This document shows, piece after piece, positions 56,312 to 64,000 of a stretch of DNA of 64,000 bases. The DNA comes from Desulfobulbus elongatus DSM 2908 (GTDB lineage: Bacteria; Desulfobacterota; Desulfobulbia; Desulfobulbales; Desulfobulbaceae). Under the pieces are notes generated by a model, which was given only the letters and a program-made list of their open reading frames with translations, ran no database searches and was not told the origin of the DNA. Where the stretch lies: NCBI RefSeq assembly GCF_000621145.1, contig NZ_KK211216.1, positions 1 to 64,000 of the forward strand, read 5' to 3'. Each line of letters opens with the position of its first letter. Position 1 is the first letter of the stretch. The translations under genes were made by a program, and so were the position numbers.

Positions 56312-56887
56312 ATGGATCGAGCCGGCACCGCCATTCCCTCGCTCGCCGAATGCATCGGCTTGATGGAAGAGTACGGCATGCTGGCCAACATCCGCCACCA
56401 TTCGCTGGTGGTCGCCCGCCTGGCGGAACAGCTGCTGGAGGGCCTTTGCGCCGTGACCCCGGACCGCCCTCAGGCCGACCGCCGCCTGGTCATCAGCGGC
56501 GCCCTGCTCCACGACATCGCCAAGACCCCCTGCCTGAACGGCGCCTGCGACCATGCCAGGGTCGGGGCCGAGATCTGCCGCCGCCACGGCTACCCCGAGA
56601 TCGCGGCCATCGTCGAGCAGCATGTACTCCTGTGGGACTTCGATCCCGCCCGGTACGAGAGCGGCGCGTTTTCCGCCCGGGAAATCGTCTATTACGCCGA
56701 CAAGCGGGTGCGGCATAACGTGGTGGTCCATCTCGACCAGCGCCTGGAGTACATCCTCGACCATTACGGCAAGGGCAACCCGGAGCGGCAGGGGCTGATC
56801 CGGGAAAACTTCAGCAAATGCGTCACCCTGGAACGCCACCTTTTCCGCTGGCTGCCCTTCGCCCCGGCTGAACTGGGTCGATTCTGA
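56312..56887 (+). CDS. HD domain protein
   Basis: A 191-residue metal-dependent phosphohydrolase-like protein. The metal ligands are probably H29/H30 (NIRHHSLVVA), H67-D68 (LLHDIAKT) and later His residues 81 and 104. The fold is a short stand-alone HD domain. The substrate is unknown; nucleotides or related phosphates are typical. It follows hemE by 22 nt and probably shares its transcript. Confidence 0.85.
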   Translation: MDRAGTAIPSLAECIGLMEEYGMLANIRHHSLVVARLAEQLLEGLCAVTPDRPQADRRLVISGALLHDIAKTPCLNGACDHARVGAEICRRHGYPEIAAIVEQHVLLWDFDPARYESGAFSAREIVYYADKRVRHNVVVHLDQRLEYILDHYGKGNPERQGLIRENFSKCVTLERHLFRWLPFAPAELGRF

Positions 56888-57006
56888 GCGGCTGCCTTTT
56901 TCTTTTTCAACCGAGGCCCTTGCCATGTCCGCCGCGCCTTTTGACCGGATGGAGCGCCATCCCGCCGCGGTCACTATCCAATAATCCGAAAACACCGGAG
57001 GTATCC

Positions 57007-58395
57007 ATGCGCATCGCCTTTCACGGAGCCGCCCGCAACGTCACCGGTTCCTGCCATCTGATCGAGTGCCGCGGCACACGGATCCTGATCGACTGCGGCC
57101 TCTACCAGGGCAACCGGGAAATGGACGAGGAAAACCGCAACGATTTCGGTTTCGACCCGGCCTCGATCGACTATCTTCTGCTCACCCACGGCCATCTCGA
57201 TCATTGCGGCCGCATTCCCCTGTTGAGCCGGCTCGGGTTCAAAGGCACGATTCTGACCACTTCAGCGACCCGCGAACTCGCCCGCCTGGTTTTGCTCGAT
57301 TCGGCGAGAATCCAGGAGGAGGAAGCGCGCTACCGCAACTACAAGGCGAGCAAACGCCGGGACCGGGGCGCGCCGGCCGAACCGCTCTACGACACCCTGG
57401 ACGCCCTCAACAGCCTCGACGCCTTCGTCGACATCGCCTCCTTCGCCCAGCCCCACGATCTCTGTCCCGGCATCCGCACCACCTTCTACGACGCCGGGCA
57501 CATTCTCGGCTCGGCGTGCATCCTGCTGGAGTTGGAGGAAGGGGGCCGGCAGCGCCGGGTGCTGTTTTCCGGCGACCTCGGCTGCGACGGCCGGGCCATT
57601 CTGCCCGATCCGGCCCCGCCGCCCCAGGCCGACACGGTGATCATGGAATCGACCTACGGCGATCGGCTGCACAAGCAGCTGGGGCCCTCCATCGAAGAAC
57701 TGTACCAGGCGATCAACACCACCGTCGCCAGGGACGGCAACGTGCTCATCCCCAGTTTTGCCCTGGAGCGGACCCAGGAACTGCTGTACTACCTGCGGGA
57801 GGGGATCGAGCAGCAGCGCTTGCCGCGCCATCTCCGGGTCTGCCTCGACTCGCCCATGGCCATCTCCGCCACCCAGATTTTCCGCCGTCACCGCGAATGC
57901 TTCGACGAGGAGACCTGGGCGGTCGTTGCCGCCGGCCGCGATCCCTTCGAACTGCCCGGCCTGGAAATCATCCGCGACGCCTCCGAATCCATGGCGCTCA
58001 AGCACAGCCGGGGCGCGGTCATCATCGCCGGCTCGGGGATGTGCACCGGCGGCCGCATCCGCCATCACCTCCGCCACAACCTGTGGCGGCGCGAGGCCTC
58101 GGTGGTGTTCGTCGGCTATGCGGCTGGAGGCACCCTGGCCCGGCAGATCATCGAAGGGGCCGAAGTGGTCAGGGTCCTGCAGGAAGAGGTCGAGGTGAAC
58201 GCCGAAATCTACACCATCGGCGGTTTTTCGGCCCATGCCGACCAGAGGGAGCTGTGCAAATGGCACGGCCGGACCGGCAGCCCCGAGCGCACCTTCCTGG
58301 TCCACGGCGAGGAAAAGGCCATGCAGGCGCTCGCCGGCCGCCTCACCGGCACCACCGTCGAAATGCCGCGCCTGCACGAGTCGTTCGAGTTGTAG
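57007..58395 (+). CDS. Beta-CASP metallo-beta-lactamase family ribonuclease
   Basis: A 462-residue protein. The metallo-beta-lactamase motif is H61-G-H63-L-D65-H66. DAGHILGSA and SGDLG contribute further metal ligands. The beta-CASP domain follows with STYGDRLH, IPSFALERTQE and the C-terminal FVGYAAGGTLARQI and FSAHADQREL. This class processes RNA ends, like CPSF-73 relatives. GGAGG lies 6 nt before ATG 57007. It is the fourth plus-strand gene after ahbD, hemE and the HD gene. Confidence 0.93.
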   Translation: MRIAFHGAARNVTGSCHLIECRGTRILIDCGLYQGNREMDEENRNDFGFDPASIDYLLLTHGHLDHCGRIPLLSRLGFKGTILTTSATRELARLVLLDSARIQEEEARYRNYKASKRRDRGAPAEPLYDTLDALNSLDAFVDIASFAQPHDLCPGIRTTFYDAGHILGSACILLELEEGGRQRRVLFSGDLGCDGRAILPDPAPPPQADTVIMESTYGDRLHKQLGPSIEELYQAINTTVARDGNVLIPSFALERTQELLYYLREGIEQQRLPRHLRVCLDSPMAISATQIFRRHRECFDEETWAVVAAGRDPFELPGLEIIRDASESMALKHSRGAVIIAGSGMCTGGRIRHHLRHNLWRREASVVFVGYAAGGTLARQIIEGAEVVRVLQEEVEVNAEIYTIGGFSAHADQRELCKWHGRTGSPERTFLVHGEEKAMQALAGRLTGTTVEMPRLHESFEL

Positions 58396-58446
58396 CCGCC
58401 GACCGGCGACCGGCCGGCGGAGAAAGGCAGGCGGGCGGGAAACCGC

Positions 58447-59004
58447 CTATTGGGCGGCCGGCGGTGCGGGCGGGGTCGGCGAAGCGGGTGAAGCCGGTGT
58501 CGCCGGGGCGGCTGGCTCCGGAGGTGGCGCAGCCGGCGAAGGAGCGGGAGCCGGCGGAGCGGAAGAAGCCGGCGCGGCAGGCGGCGGAGCCGGGGTGGTT
58601 GCCTCATGGATCAATGACTTGCCCTTCTCCCAGAGGTTTTTTGACTCCTCCTTGGTCACGTGCCAGGCTTCCTTCGATGTGTCGCTCATCGCCTCGTACA
58701 GCTCGCGGGAACCGCTCTTGGTCTTTTCCCAGGCCGACGACGATTCGGTTTTCACGGTGTCCCAGGCCGTTCCCGCGGTCTCCGTGGTGGCGTCCGCCAC
58801 CGACCCGGCCGCCTCCTGAACCTCCTTGCCCGCCTCGCTCCACTTGCTTTCCTGTTGCTGAGGCGCACCGGCCTCCTTATTTTGAGGAACGGCCTGTTCT
58901 CCGGCTTTGCCCTGTTCCCCGGCCGTACTCCAGACAGGAAGGCTCACCATGGCCACGGCCCACCCGCAGAACAACATCGGACTGATCTTTCGCATCATTT
59001 TCAT
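58447..59004 (-). CDS. Secreted helical protein with Pro/Ala-rich tail
   Basis: A 185-residue protein with a signal peptide (residues about 1-28, ending near WSTAG) and GAGGAGG 6 nt before the start. The central part (about 50-135) has repeated 11-residue-like helical units with aromatic positions (AWDTVKTESSSAWEKTKSG..., KEAWHVTKEESKNLWEKGKS), similar in style to late-embryogenesis or apolipoprotein-like amphipathic repeats. The last 45 residues are almost only Pro, Ala and Ser. It has no catalytic motif. An envelope-protective or structural role would be speculative. Confidence 0.75.
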   Translation of the reverse strand: MKMMRKISPMLFCGWAVAMVSLPVWSTAGEQGKAGEQAVPQNKEAGAPQQQESKWSEAGKEVQEAAGSVADATTETAGTAWDTVKTESSSAWEKTKSGSRELYEAMSDTSKEAWHVTKEESKNLWEKGKSLIHEATTPAPPPAAPASSAPPAPAPSPAAPPPEPAAPATPASPASPTPPAPPAAQ

Positions 59005-59221
59005 TGATTCCTCCTCATCCGGCAGGTACATGACAGGTCTCGTTTCAAGATTTGATATGCATTGTTATTGCAATCTTCAAGCGAAGAACCTATTTTCCCT
59101 CAAATGTGACTGCACAAGCGGAAATACTCCAGCACAAGGCCGGAGATGATTTCCATTTTTCCCCTATGCTCCGGAACATACCATCGTTTTCATCGATGTC
59201 CACCAGAATAGGTTGGTAATC

Positions 59222-60562
59222 ATGCGTCGGCGATGCCTCATTGTGGTCTTTTCTGTGCTCGTACCCATCTTCCTTCCCCGCGGGTTGACCGCCGGCGATC
59301 CGGACGCTGTTCCCCCGCGCTGGACCGTCCGGGAAGCCATCCGCTACGCCCTGGAGCACAACCCGGATGCCGCCACCGCCGTGGAGCGGATCAAGGCCGC
59401 CGACGCCGACCTCAATATGGCCAAATCGGCCTTTTATCCCCAGCTTTCTGTGGGCACCGAATACAGCCGCACCAACAACCCCATGTATTCCTTCGGCAAC
59501 ATCCTCAACCAGGGGATGTTCACCAACGCCATCGACTTCAACGATCCGGGCACCACCGACACCCTGCAGGCCAAGGCCCTGGTCCAGTACCGCATCTACA
59601 ACGGCGGCCATGACCGGGCGGCGCTGGCAGCGGCCGGCGAACAGGGCCGCGCCGCCGGATTCGAGCGGGAGGCCATCCGCAACCGGCTCGAATTCGAGGT
59701 GGTGCGGGCCTTCTGCACCATTGTCCTGGCGGCGGAGTCGGTCAAGGCCAGAGAGTCGGCCCTGGAGGCCATCGAGGCGTCGCTGGCTGTCGCCCGGGCC
59801 CGTTTTGACGAGGGAAGCCTGTTGCAGGAAGACCTCCTCAACCTCGAAGTGCAGCAGGCCCGGTCCACCGAGCAGTTGATCCAGGCCCGGCATGGCCTGC
59901 AACTGGCGCAGCGGGGTTTTCTGCATCTGCTGGGCATCCCCGGCCAGACTGCGGTCCTCGATCCGACCGGTCATCGGGACCAGGAAGTTCCGGCGGAACG
60001 TTCCTTCCGCAACCGCCCGGAACTGGCCGCCATGGCCGCCACCGTCAAGGCATTGGCCTCCCGGGTCCGACAGGCCGAATCGGGGTATCTGCCGACCGCG
60101 GACGTCTTCGGCAGCTATCAGGTCGACAAGGGCACGGAACTCGAGGACGGCTCCGGCAACTCCTGGGTGACCGGCGTCCGTCTGAATTACACCCTGTTCA
60201 ACGGCGGCCAGACCGCGGCCGCCACCGAGCGGGCCGCCGCCCAGTTGCGGGCGGCCAGGGAGGAGGAACGCAAAATGGAGCTGGCCTTCAATCTGGAGAT
60301 GGAACAGGCCGCGCTGGCCCTGCAACAGGAGGAAGAGCGGCTCAAGGTGACCGGCAAGATGGTGGCCTCGGCCGCGGAAAGCGCCCGGCTGGCGCGCCTG
60401 CGGTTCAAGGAAGGCGTGCTGCTCGCCTCGGAGCTGATCGACACCGAAAACCGCCTGACCGAAGCCCGGCTGAGCCACACCCTGGCCACGGCCGCCCGGA
60501 AAATCGCCATTGCCGACCTGCGCCGAGCGGCCGGTTGTGGCCAATTCTCTCCAAGGAAGTGA
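59222..60562 (+). CDS. TolC family outer membrane protein
   Basis: A 446-residue protein with a signal peptide. It has the two-repeat TolC coiled-coil pattern: WTVREAIRYALEHNPDAATA near the N-terminus, FYPQLSVGTEYSRTNNP, VVRAFCTIVLAAESVKARE and the second repeat with NYTLFNGGQTAAATERA. It forms the outer-membrane channel of the downstream pump. ATG 59222 is chosen; a TTG 9 nt upstream is possible, and neither has a strong ribosome site. It lies 2 nt from the adaptor gene. Confidence 0.93.
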   Translation: MRRRCLIVVFSVLVPIFLPRGLTAGDPDAVPPRWTVREAIRYALEHNPDAATAVERIKAADADLNMAKSAFYPQLSVGTEYSRTNNPMYSFGNILNQGMFTNAIDFNDPGTTDTLQAKALVQYRIYNGGHDRAALAAAGEQGRAAGFEREAIRNRLEFEVVRAFCTIVLAAESVKARESALEAIEASLAVARARFDEGSLLQEDLLNLEVQQARSTEQLIQARHGLQLAQRGFLHLLGIPGQTAVLDPTGHRDQEVPAERSFRNRPELAAMAATVKALASRVRQAESGYLPTADVFGSYQVDKGTELEDGSGNSWVTGVRLNYTLFNGGQTAAATERAAAQLRAAREEERKMELAFNLEMEQAALALQQEEERLKVTGKMVASAAESARLARLRFKEGVLLASELIDTENRLTEARLSHTLATAARKIAIADLRRAAGCGQFSPRK

Positions 60563-60564
60563 TC

Positions 60565-61596
60565 ATGGCCGCCAATCACAGGATGCGAACCCTCCTTGTC
60601 ATTCTGCTCCTGCACACGCTGCCGGTCTGGGCCGTCGCGGCGGAATCCGGCGGCCGGGAAACCGCGCAACCGGTCACGGTCACCGTGGCTCCGGTCCGAG
60701 AGCTGGATCTTCCCACCCTGGTCGAGGTGGCCGGCACGGTGCAGTCCGCCGAGCGGGCCGCCATCGCCGCCAAGGTCACCGGGGTGATTACGCAGATTCC
60801 GGTCGTACTCGGTTCCACGGTCAGGGCCGGCGACCTGCTGGTGGCGATCAGCGCCGAAGAGATCACCGCCCGGCTGGGCCAGGCCGAGGCCCTGCTCGCC
60901 CAGGCCAGGCGCAATCTGGAGCGGGAGCAGAACCTGCTGGCGAAAAACGCCACCACCCCGGAGACGGTCAAATCCATGGCCGACCAGTTCGCCATCGCCC
61001 AGGCCGGCTACCGGGAGGCCAAGACCATGGCCGGCTACACCAGTATCACCACGCCCTTCGACGGGGTGGTCACCAGGAAAAACGTCCACGCCGGCGATCT
61101 CGCCACCCCCGGCACCGCGCTCCTCCAGGTGGAAAGCCTGCGAACCCTGCAGGTGCGCTCCGCCGTGCCGGAAAGCCTGGTGCTCGGCATCCGTCCGGGC
61201 GACGCGCTCACGGTCAGGATCGAGGCGGCCGGGGCCACGGTCCGGGGCACGGTGGCCGAGGTCGCGCCGGCGGCCGATCCGCAGTCGCGCACCGCGCCGA
61301 TAATCGTCGATCTGCCCGCCACCGCCGACCTGCGTCCCGGCCAGTTCGCCCGGGTGCTCGTTCCCGGCAGCAGCGCCCGCACCCTGCTGGTGCCGGACAG
61401 CGCCATTGTCCGGAGCGGCCAGATGGACAAGGTCTTCGTCGTCGCCGACGATCGCGCCCGCCTGCGCCTGGTGCGGACCGGCGCGCACCGTGAGGGCATG
61501 ACCGAGATCCTGGCCGGACTCGGCGGCGGCGAAACCGTGGTCACCGGCAACAACCGGCTGCTGGTGGACGGCCAGGCCCTGCGGATTCAGCCATGA
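60565..61596 (+). CDS. RND efflux periplasmic adaptor (HlyD/MFP family)
   Basis: A 343-residue periplasmic adaptor with a signal peptide (about 1-27). The barrel-sandwich (lipoyl) halves are [19 protein letters not shown] and [19 protein letters not shown], bracketing a helical hairpin (about 90-145). A beta-barrel and membrane-proximal domain follow. AAGGAAG lies before ATG 60565. It overlaps the pump gene by ATGA at 61593-61596. Confidence 0.92.
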   Translation: MAANHRMRTLLVILLLHTLPVWAVAAESGGRETAQPVTVTVAPVRELDLPTLVEVAGTVQSAERAAIAAKVTGVITQIPVVLGSTVRAGDLLVAISAEEITARLGQAEALLAQARRNLEREQNLLAKNATTPETVKSMADQFAIAQAGYREAKTMAGYTSITTPFDGVVTRKNVHAGDLATPGTALLQVESLRTLQVRSAVPESLVLGIRPGDALTVRIEAAGATVRGTVAEVAPAADPQSRTAPIIVDLPATADLRPGQFARVLVPGSSARTLLVPDSAIVRSGQMDKVFVVADDRARLRLVRTGAHREGMTEILAGLGGGETVVTGNNRLLVDGQALRIQP

Positions 61597-64000
61597 GCGG
61601 CCCCGATTCGACCGGACCGGGCTTTGCCGGACGGCTGGCCGCCGCCTTTGTCGGCTCGAAGCTGACCCCCATCGGCCTGATCGCCTCCCTGCTCCTCGGC
61701 CTGCTGGCCCTGGCCCTGCTCCCCCGCGAGGAGGAGCCGCAGATCAAAGTGCCCATGATCGACGTCATGGTGTCCATGCCCGGCGCCACCGCCAAGGAGG
61801 TGGAGCAGCGCCTAGCCATCCCCATGGAGAAACTGCTCTACGAACTGCCGGGCATTGAGTACATCTACTCGACCTCCATGCCCGGCCAGTGCCTGCTCAT
61901 CGCCCGGTTTTACGTCGGCGAGGATTTCGAGAAATCGGTCGTCAGCCTCAACCAGAAGCTACAAACCAACTTCGACCGGATCCCGCACGGGGTGTCGCTG
62001 CCGCTGATCAAGCCGCACACCATCGACGATGTCCCGGTCCTGGCCCTGACCTTCCATTCGGCGACCTACGACCATTTCACCCTCCGCCGTCTGGCCGCCG
62101 AGGTGGACGATGCGGTCAAGTCAATCTTCGAGGTGGCCGAGACCAAGCTGATCGGCGGCACCAGGCGGCAGTTGCGGGTGCAGTTCGATCCCCTGCTGCT
62201 GGCGGCCCGCAACCTGAGCCCGGCGGACCTGGTGCTCCGCCTGCAGCAGGCCAACCGCCAGTCGCACTCCGGCGTCCTGCGGGCCGGCAACGCCGAGGTG
62301 CTGGTGCAGACCGGCCTCTTCCTCCGGTCGGCCGACGAGGTCAGGCGGGTGGTGGTCGGCGTGCACGGCGGCGCCCCGGTCTACCTCGGCGAGGTGGCCA
62401 CCGTCACCGACGGCCCGGAGGAGCCGAAATCGTACGTCCTGTTCGGCAGCCGGGACGGCAACCCCGAGGCGGCGGTGACCCTGTCGGTGGCCAAGCGGCC
62501 CGGTGCCAACGCCGTCCACGTGGTCGACACGGTCCTGCGCAAGGTGGACAGCCTCAAGGGCACGCTCATTCCGCCCGAGGTGACCGTGACCGTCACCCGC
62601 GACTACGGCGAGACCGCGGCCGAGAAATCGAACGAACTGCTGCTCCACATGGGCATCGCCGTGTTCGGCGTGGCCCTGCTGATCCTTCTCTTCCTGGGCT
62701 GGCGGGAGTCGCTCATTGTCCTGTTGGCCGTCCCGTCCACCTTGTCGCTCACCCTGCTGCTCTTCTACCTCTACGGCTACACCCTCAACCGCATCACCCT
62801 CTTTGCCCTGATCTTTTCCATCGGCATCCTGGTGGACGACGCCATCGTCGTGGTCGAAAACATCGTCCGCCACCTGCGTTTGCGCGCAAGCCAGGCCGTC
62901 TCGCTCAGGGAGATTGCCGTGGCCGCGGTGGTCGAGGTCGGCAATCCCACCATCCTCGCCACCTGGGCGGTGATCGCCGCCATCCTGCCCATGGCCTTTG
63001 TCGGCGGCCTGATGGGCCCCTATATGCGGCCCATTCCCATCGGCGCCTCGGCGGCCATGGTCTTCTCCCTGCTGATCGCCTTCACCGTCACGCCCTGGGC
63101 CGCCATCCGCATCCTGCGCAAACACGGGACAAGCGCCCAGGGCGACGACGATGCCGACCACGCCCCGGACGACTGGTTCACCCGGCTCTACCACCGCATC
63201 ATGGACCCGCTGCTGGCCCACGGCCGCTGGCGGCTTGGCTTCTTCGCCCTGATCCTGGCCCTGCTGGCCGTCGCCTGCTCGCTCGTGGTCGCGGGCAAGG
63301 TGAAGGTGAAGATGCTCCCCTTTGACAACAAGTCGGAATTCCAGATCATCCTCGACATGCCCGAGGGCTCGACCCTGGAGGCGACGACCCGGGTGGCCCT
63401 GGAAATGGCTAGGGAGGTGGAGCAGGCGCCGGAGGTGGTCAACACCCAGATCTATGCCGGCACCGCCTCGCCGTACAACTTCAACGGCCTGGTGCGCCAC
63501 TATTTCCTCCGCGCCGGCCCCACTGTGGCCGACATCCAGGTCAACCTCAAGGCCAAGGGCGACCGCGACGGCCAGAGCCACGACATCGCCAAGCGGCTGC
63601 GGCCGGCCATCGCCCGGATCGCCGCCCAGCACGGCGCGGCCGTGGCCGTGGCGGAGGTGCCGCCCGGACCGCCGGTGCTCCAGACCCTGGTGGCCGAGAT
63701 TTACGGGCCGGACGATGCCAGCCGGGTGCGGTTGGCCGGCGAGGTGAAGAAGATCTTCGCCACCACCGAAGGCGTGGTCGATATCGACTGGTACCGGGAA
63801 GAGGAGCGGAGCAAGGTGGTGCTGACCGTGGACAAGGAAAAGGCGGCCTTGAACGGATTGTCCGAGGGCGAGATCGCCCGGGCGGTGGAGATGGGACTGT
63901 CCGGCCAGTCGATCGACCTCTTCCACCAGCCCCGCGACAAGGAGGAAATCGACCTTGTCCTGCAACTGCCGCAGGCGCAGCGGGCGCGGGTCGACGACCT
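61593..64000 (+). CDS. RND family efflux transporter permease (partial)
   Basis: The first 802 codons of an RND pump; the 3' end lies beyond the window. After an N-terminal TM helix (about 24-45) comes a porter domain with [22 protein letters not shown] segments follow with the proton-relay Asp pair in [20 protein letters not shown] second TM helix and the start of the second porter domain end the sequence. Features are of the HAE/AcrB-CzcA superfamily; the residues seen do not settle drug versus metal export. With the adaptor and TolC genes it forms a complete tripartite export system. Start chosen by the ATGA overlap with the adaptor stop. Confidence 0.92.
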   Translation, partial: MSGPDSTGPGFAGRLAAAFVGSKLTPIGLIASLLLGLLALALLPREEEPQIKVPMIDVMVSMPGATAKEVEQRLAIPMEKLLYELPGIEYIYSTSMPGQCLLIARFYVGEDFEKSVVSLNQKLQTNFDRIPHGVSLPLIKPHTIDDVPVLALTFHSATYDHFTLRRLAAEVDDAVKSIFEVAETKLIGGTRRQLRVQFDPLLLAARNLSPADLVLRLQQANRQSHSGVLRAGNAEVLVQTGLFLRSADEVRRVVVGVHGGAPVYLGEVATVTDGPEEPKSYVLFGSRDGNPEAAVTLSVAKRPGANAVHVVDTVLRKVDSLKGTLIPPEVTVTVTRDYGETAAEKSNELLLHMGIAVFGVALLILLFLGWRESLIVLLAVPSTLSLTLLLFYLYGYTLNRITLFALIFSIGILVDDAIVVVENIVRHLRLRASQAVSLREIAVAAVVEVGNPTILATWAVIAAILPMAFVGGLMGPYMRPIPIGASAAMVFSLLIAFTVTPWAAIRILRKHGTSAQGDDDADHAPDDWFTRLYHRIMDPLLAHGRWRLGFFALILALLAVACSLVVAGKVKVKMLPFDNKSEFQIILDMPEGSTLEATTRVALEMAREVEQAPEVVNTQIYAGTASPYNFNGLVRHYFLRAGPTVADIQVNLKAKGDRDGQSHDIAKRLRPAIARIAAQHGAAVAVAEVPPGPPVLQTLVAEIYGPDDASRVRLAGEVKKIFATTEGVVDIDWYREEERSKVVLTVDKEKAALNGLSEGEIARAVEMGLSGQSIDLFHQPRDKEEIDLVLQLPQAQRARVDD

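Overview
The window is GC-rich, densely coded bacterial chromosome with no rRNA, tRNA, CRISPR array, transposase, integrase or phage gene that I could recognise. The gene content suggests an anaerobic Desulfobacterota, most like a Desulfobulbales-type sulfate reducer. The pointers are a complex I lacking the NADH-input subunits NuoE/F/G, an AhbD-type heme synthase of the siroheme-dependent pathway, a membrane-anchored dodecaheme cytochrome c, a DUF362/ferredoxin protein and an archaeal-type split glutamate synthase. No sulfate-reduction gene lies inside the window, so this placement is inference.

Layout. 1-1.8 kb: a DUF362 ferredoxin protein and a small zinc ribbon. 1.9-7.0 kb (minus): a three-gene glutamate synthase whose last gene fuses the GXGXG domain to a GltD-like reductase with ferredoxin clusters; a perfect palindrome lies upstream. 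7.2-16.5 kb (minus): two tandem tatA genes, an MTA/SAH deaminase overlapping a purine nucleoside phosphorylase, threonine synthase, phosphoglycerate mutase, the ribosome silencing factor, topoisomerase III and an alpha/beta hydrolase. 16.7-24.5 kb: a lipoprotein, an unusually long PBP1A-like synthase and a divergent MltD-like transglycosylase with three LysM repeats. 24.6-27.1 kb: a frameshifted NAD(P)-binding/DUF2867 gene, a YhbY RNA-binding protein and a gamma-glutamylcyclotransferase. 27.7-28.9 kb: glyA, ending at a bidirectional terminator shared with the complex I operon.

29.0-40.5 kb (minus) is the most distinctive part: nuoA-B-C-D-H-I-J-K, then an MrpD-like subunit, a 91-residue two-helix protein, a second MrpD-like subunit with a NuoL-like C-terminus, nuoM and nuoN. 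This gives four antiporter-like subunits and no NADH dehydrogenase module. A LysR regulator is divergent from nuoA.

41.9-53.9 kb: an aspartate-type aminotransferase, the dodecaheme cytochrome, glutamine-dependent NAD synthetase, a cold-shock protein, MltG, Lon, a beta-helix protein, two uncharacterised genes and a universal stress protein. 54.1-58.4 kb (plus): ahbD-hemE-HD-beta-CASP, coupling a siroheme-pathway heme synthase with a classical uroporphyrinogen decarboxylase. 58.4-64 kb: a secreted helical protein, then a TolC / adaptor / RND-pump operon cut by the window end.

Coordinates come from reading frames, start-site inspection and motif recognition by eye. Family names rest on recalled family features, not on database searches.
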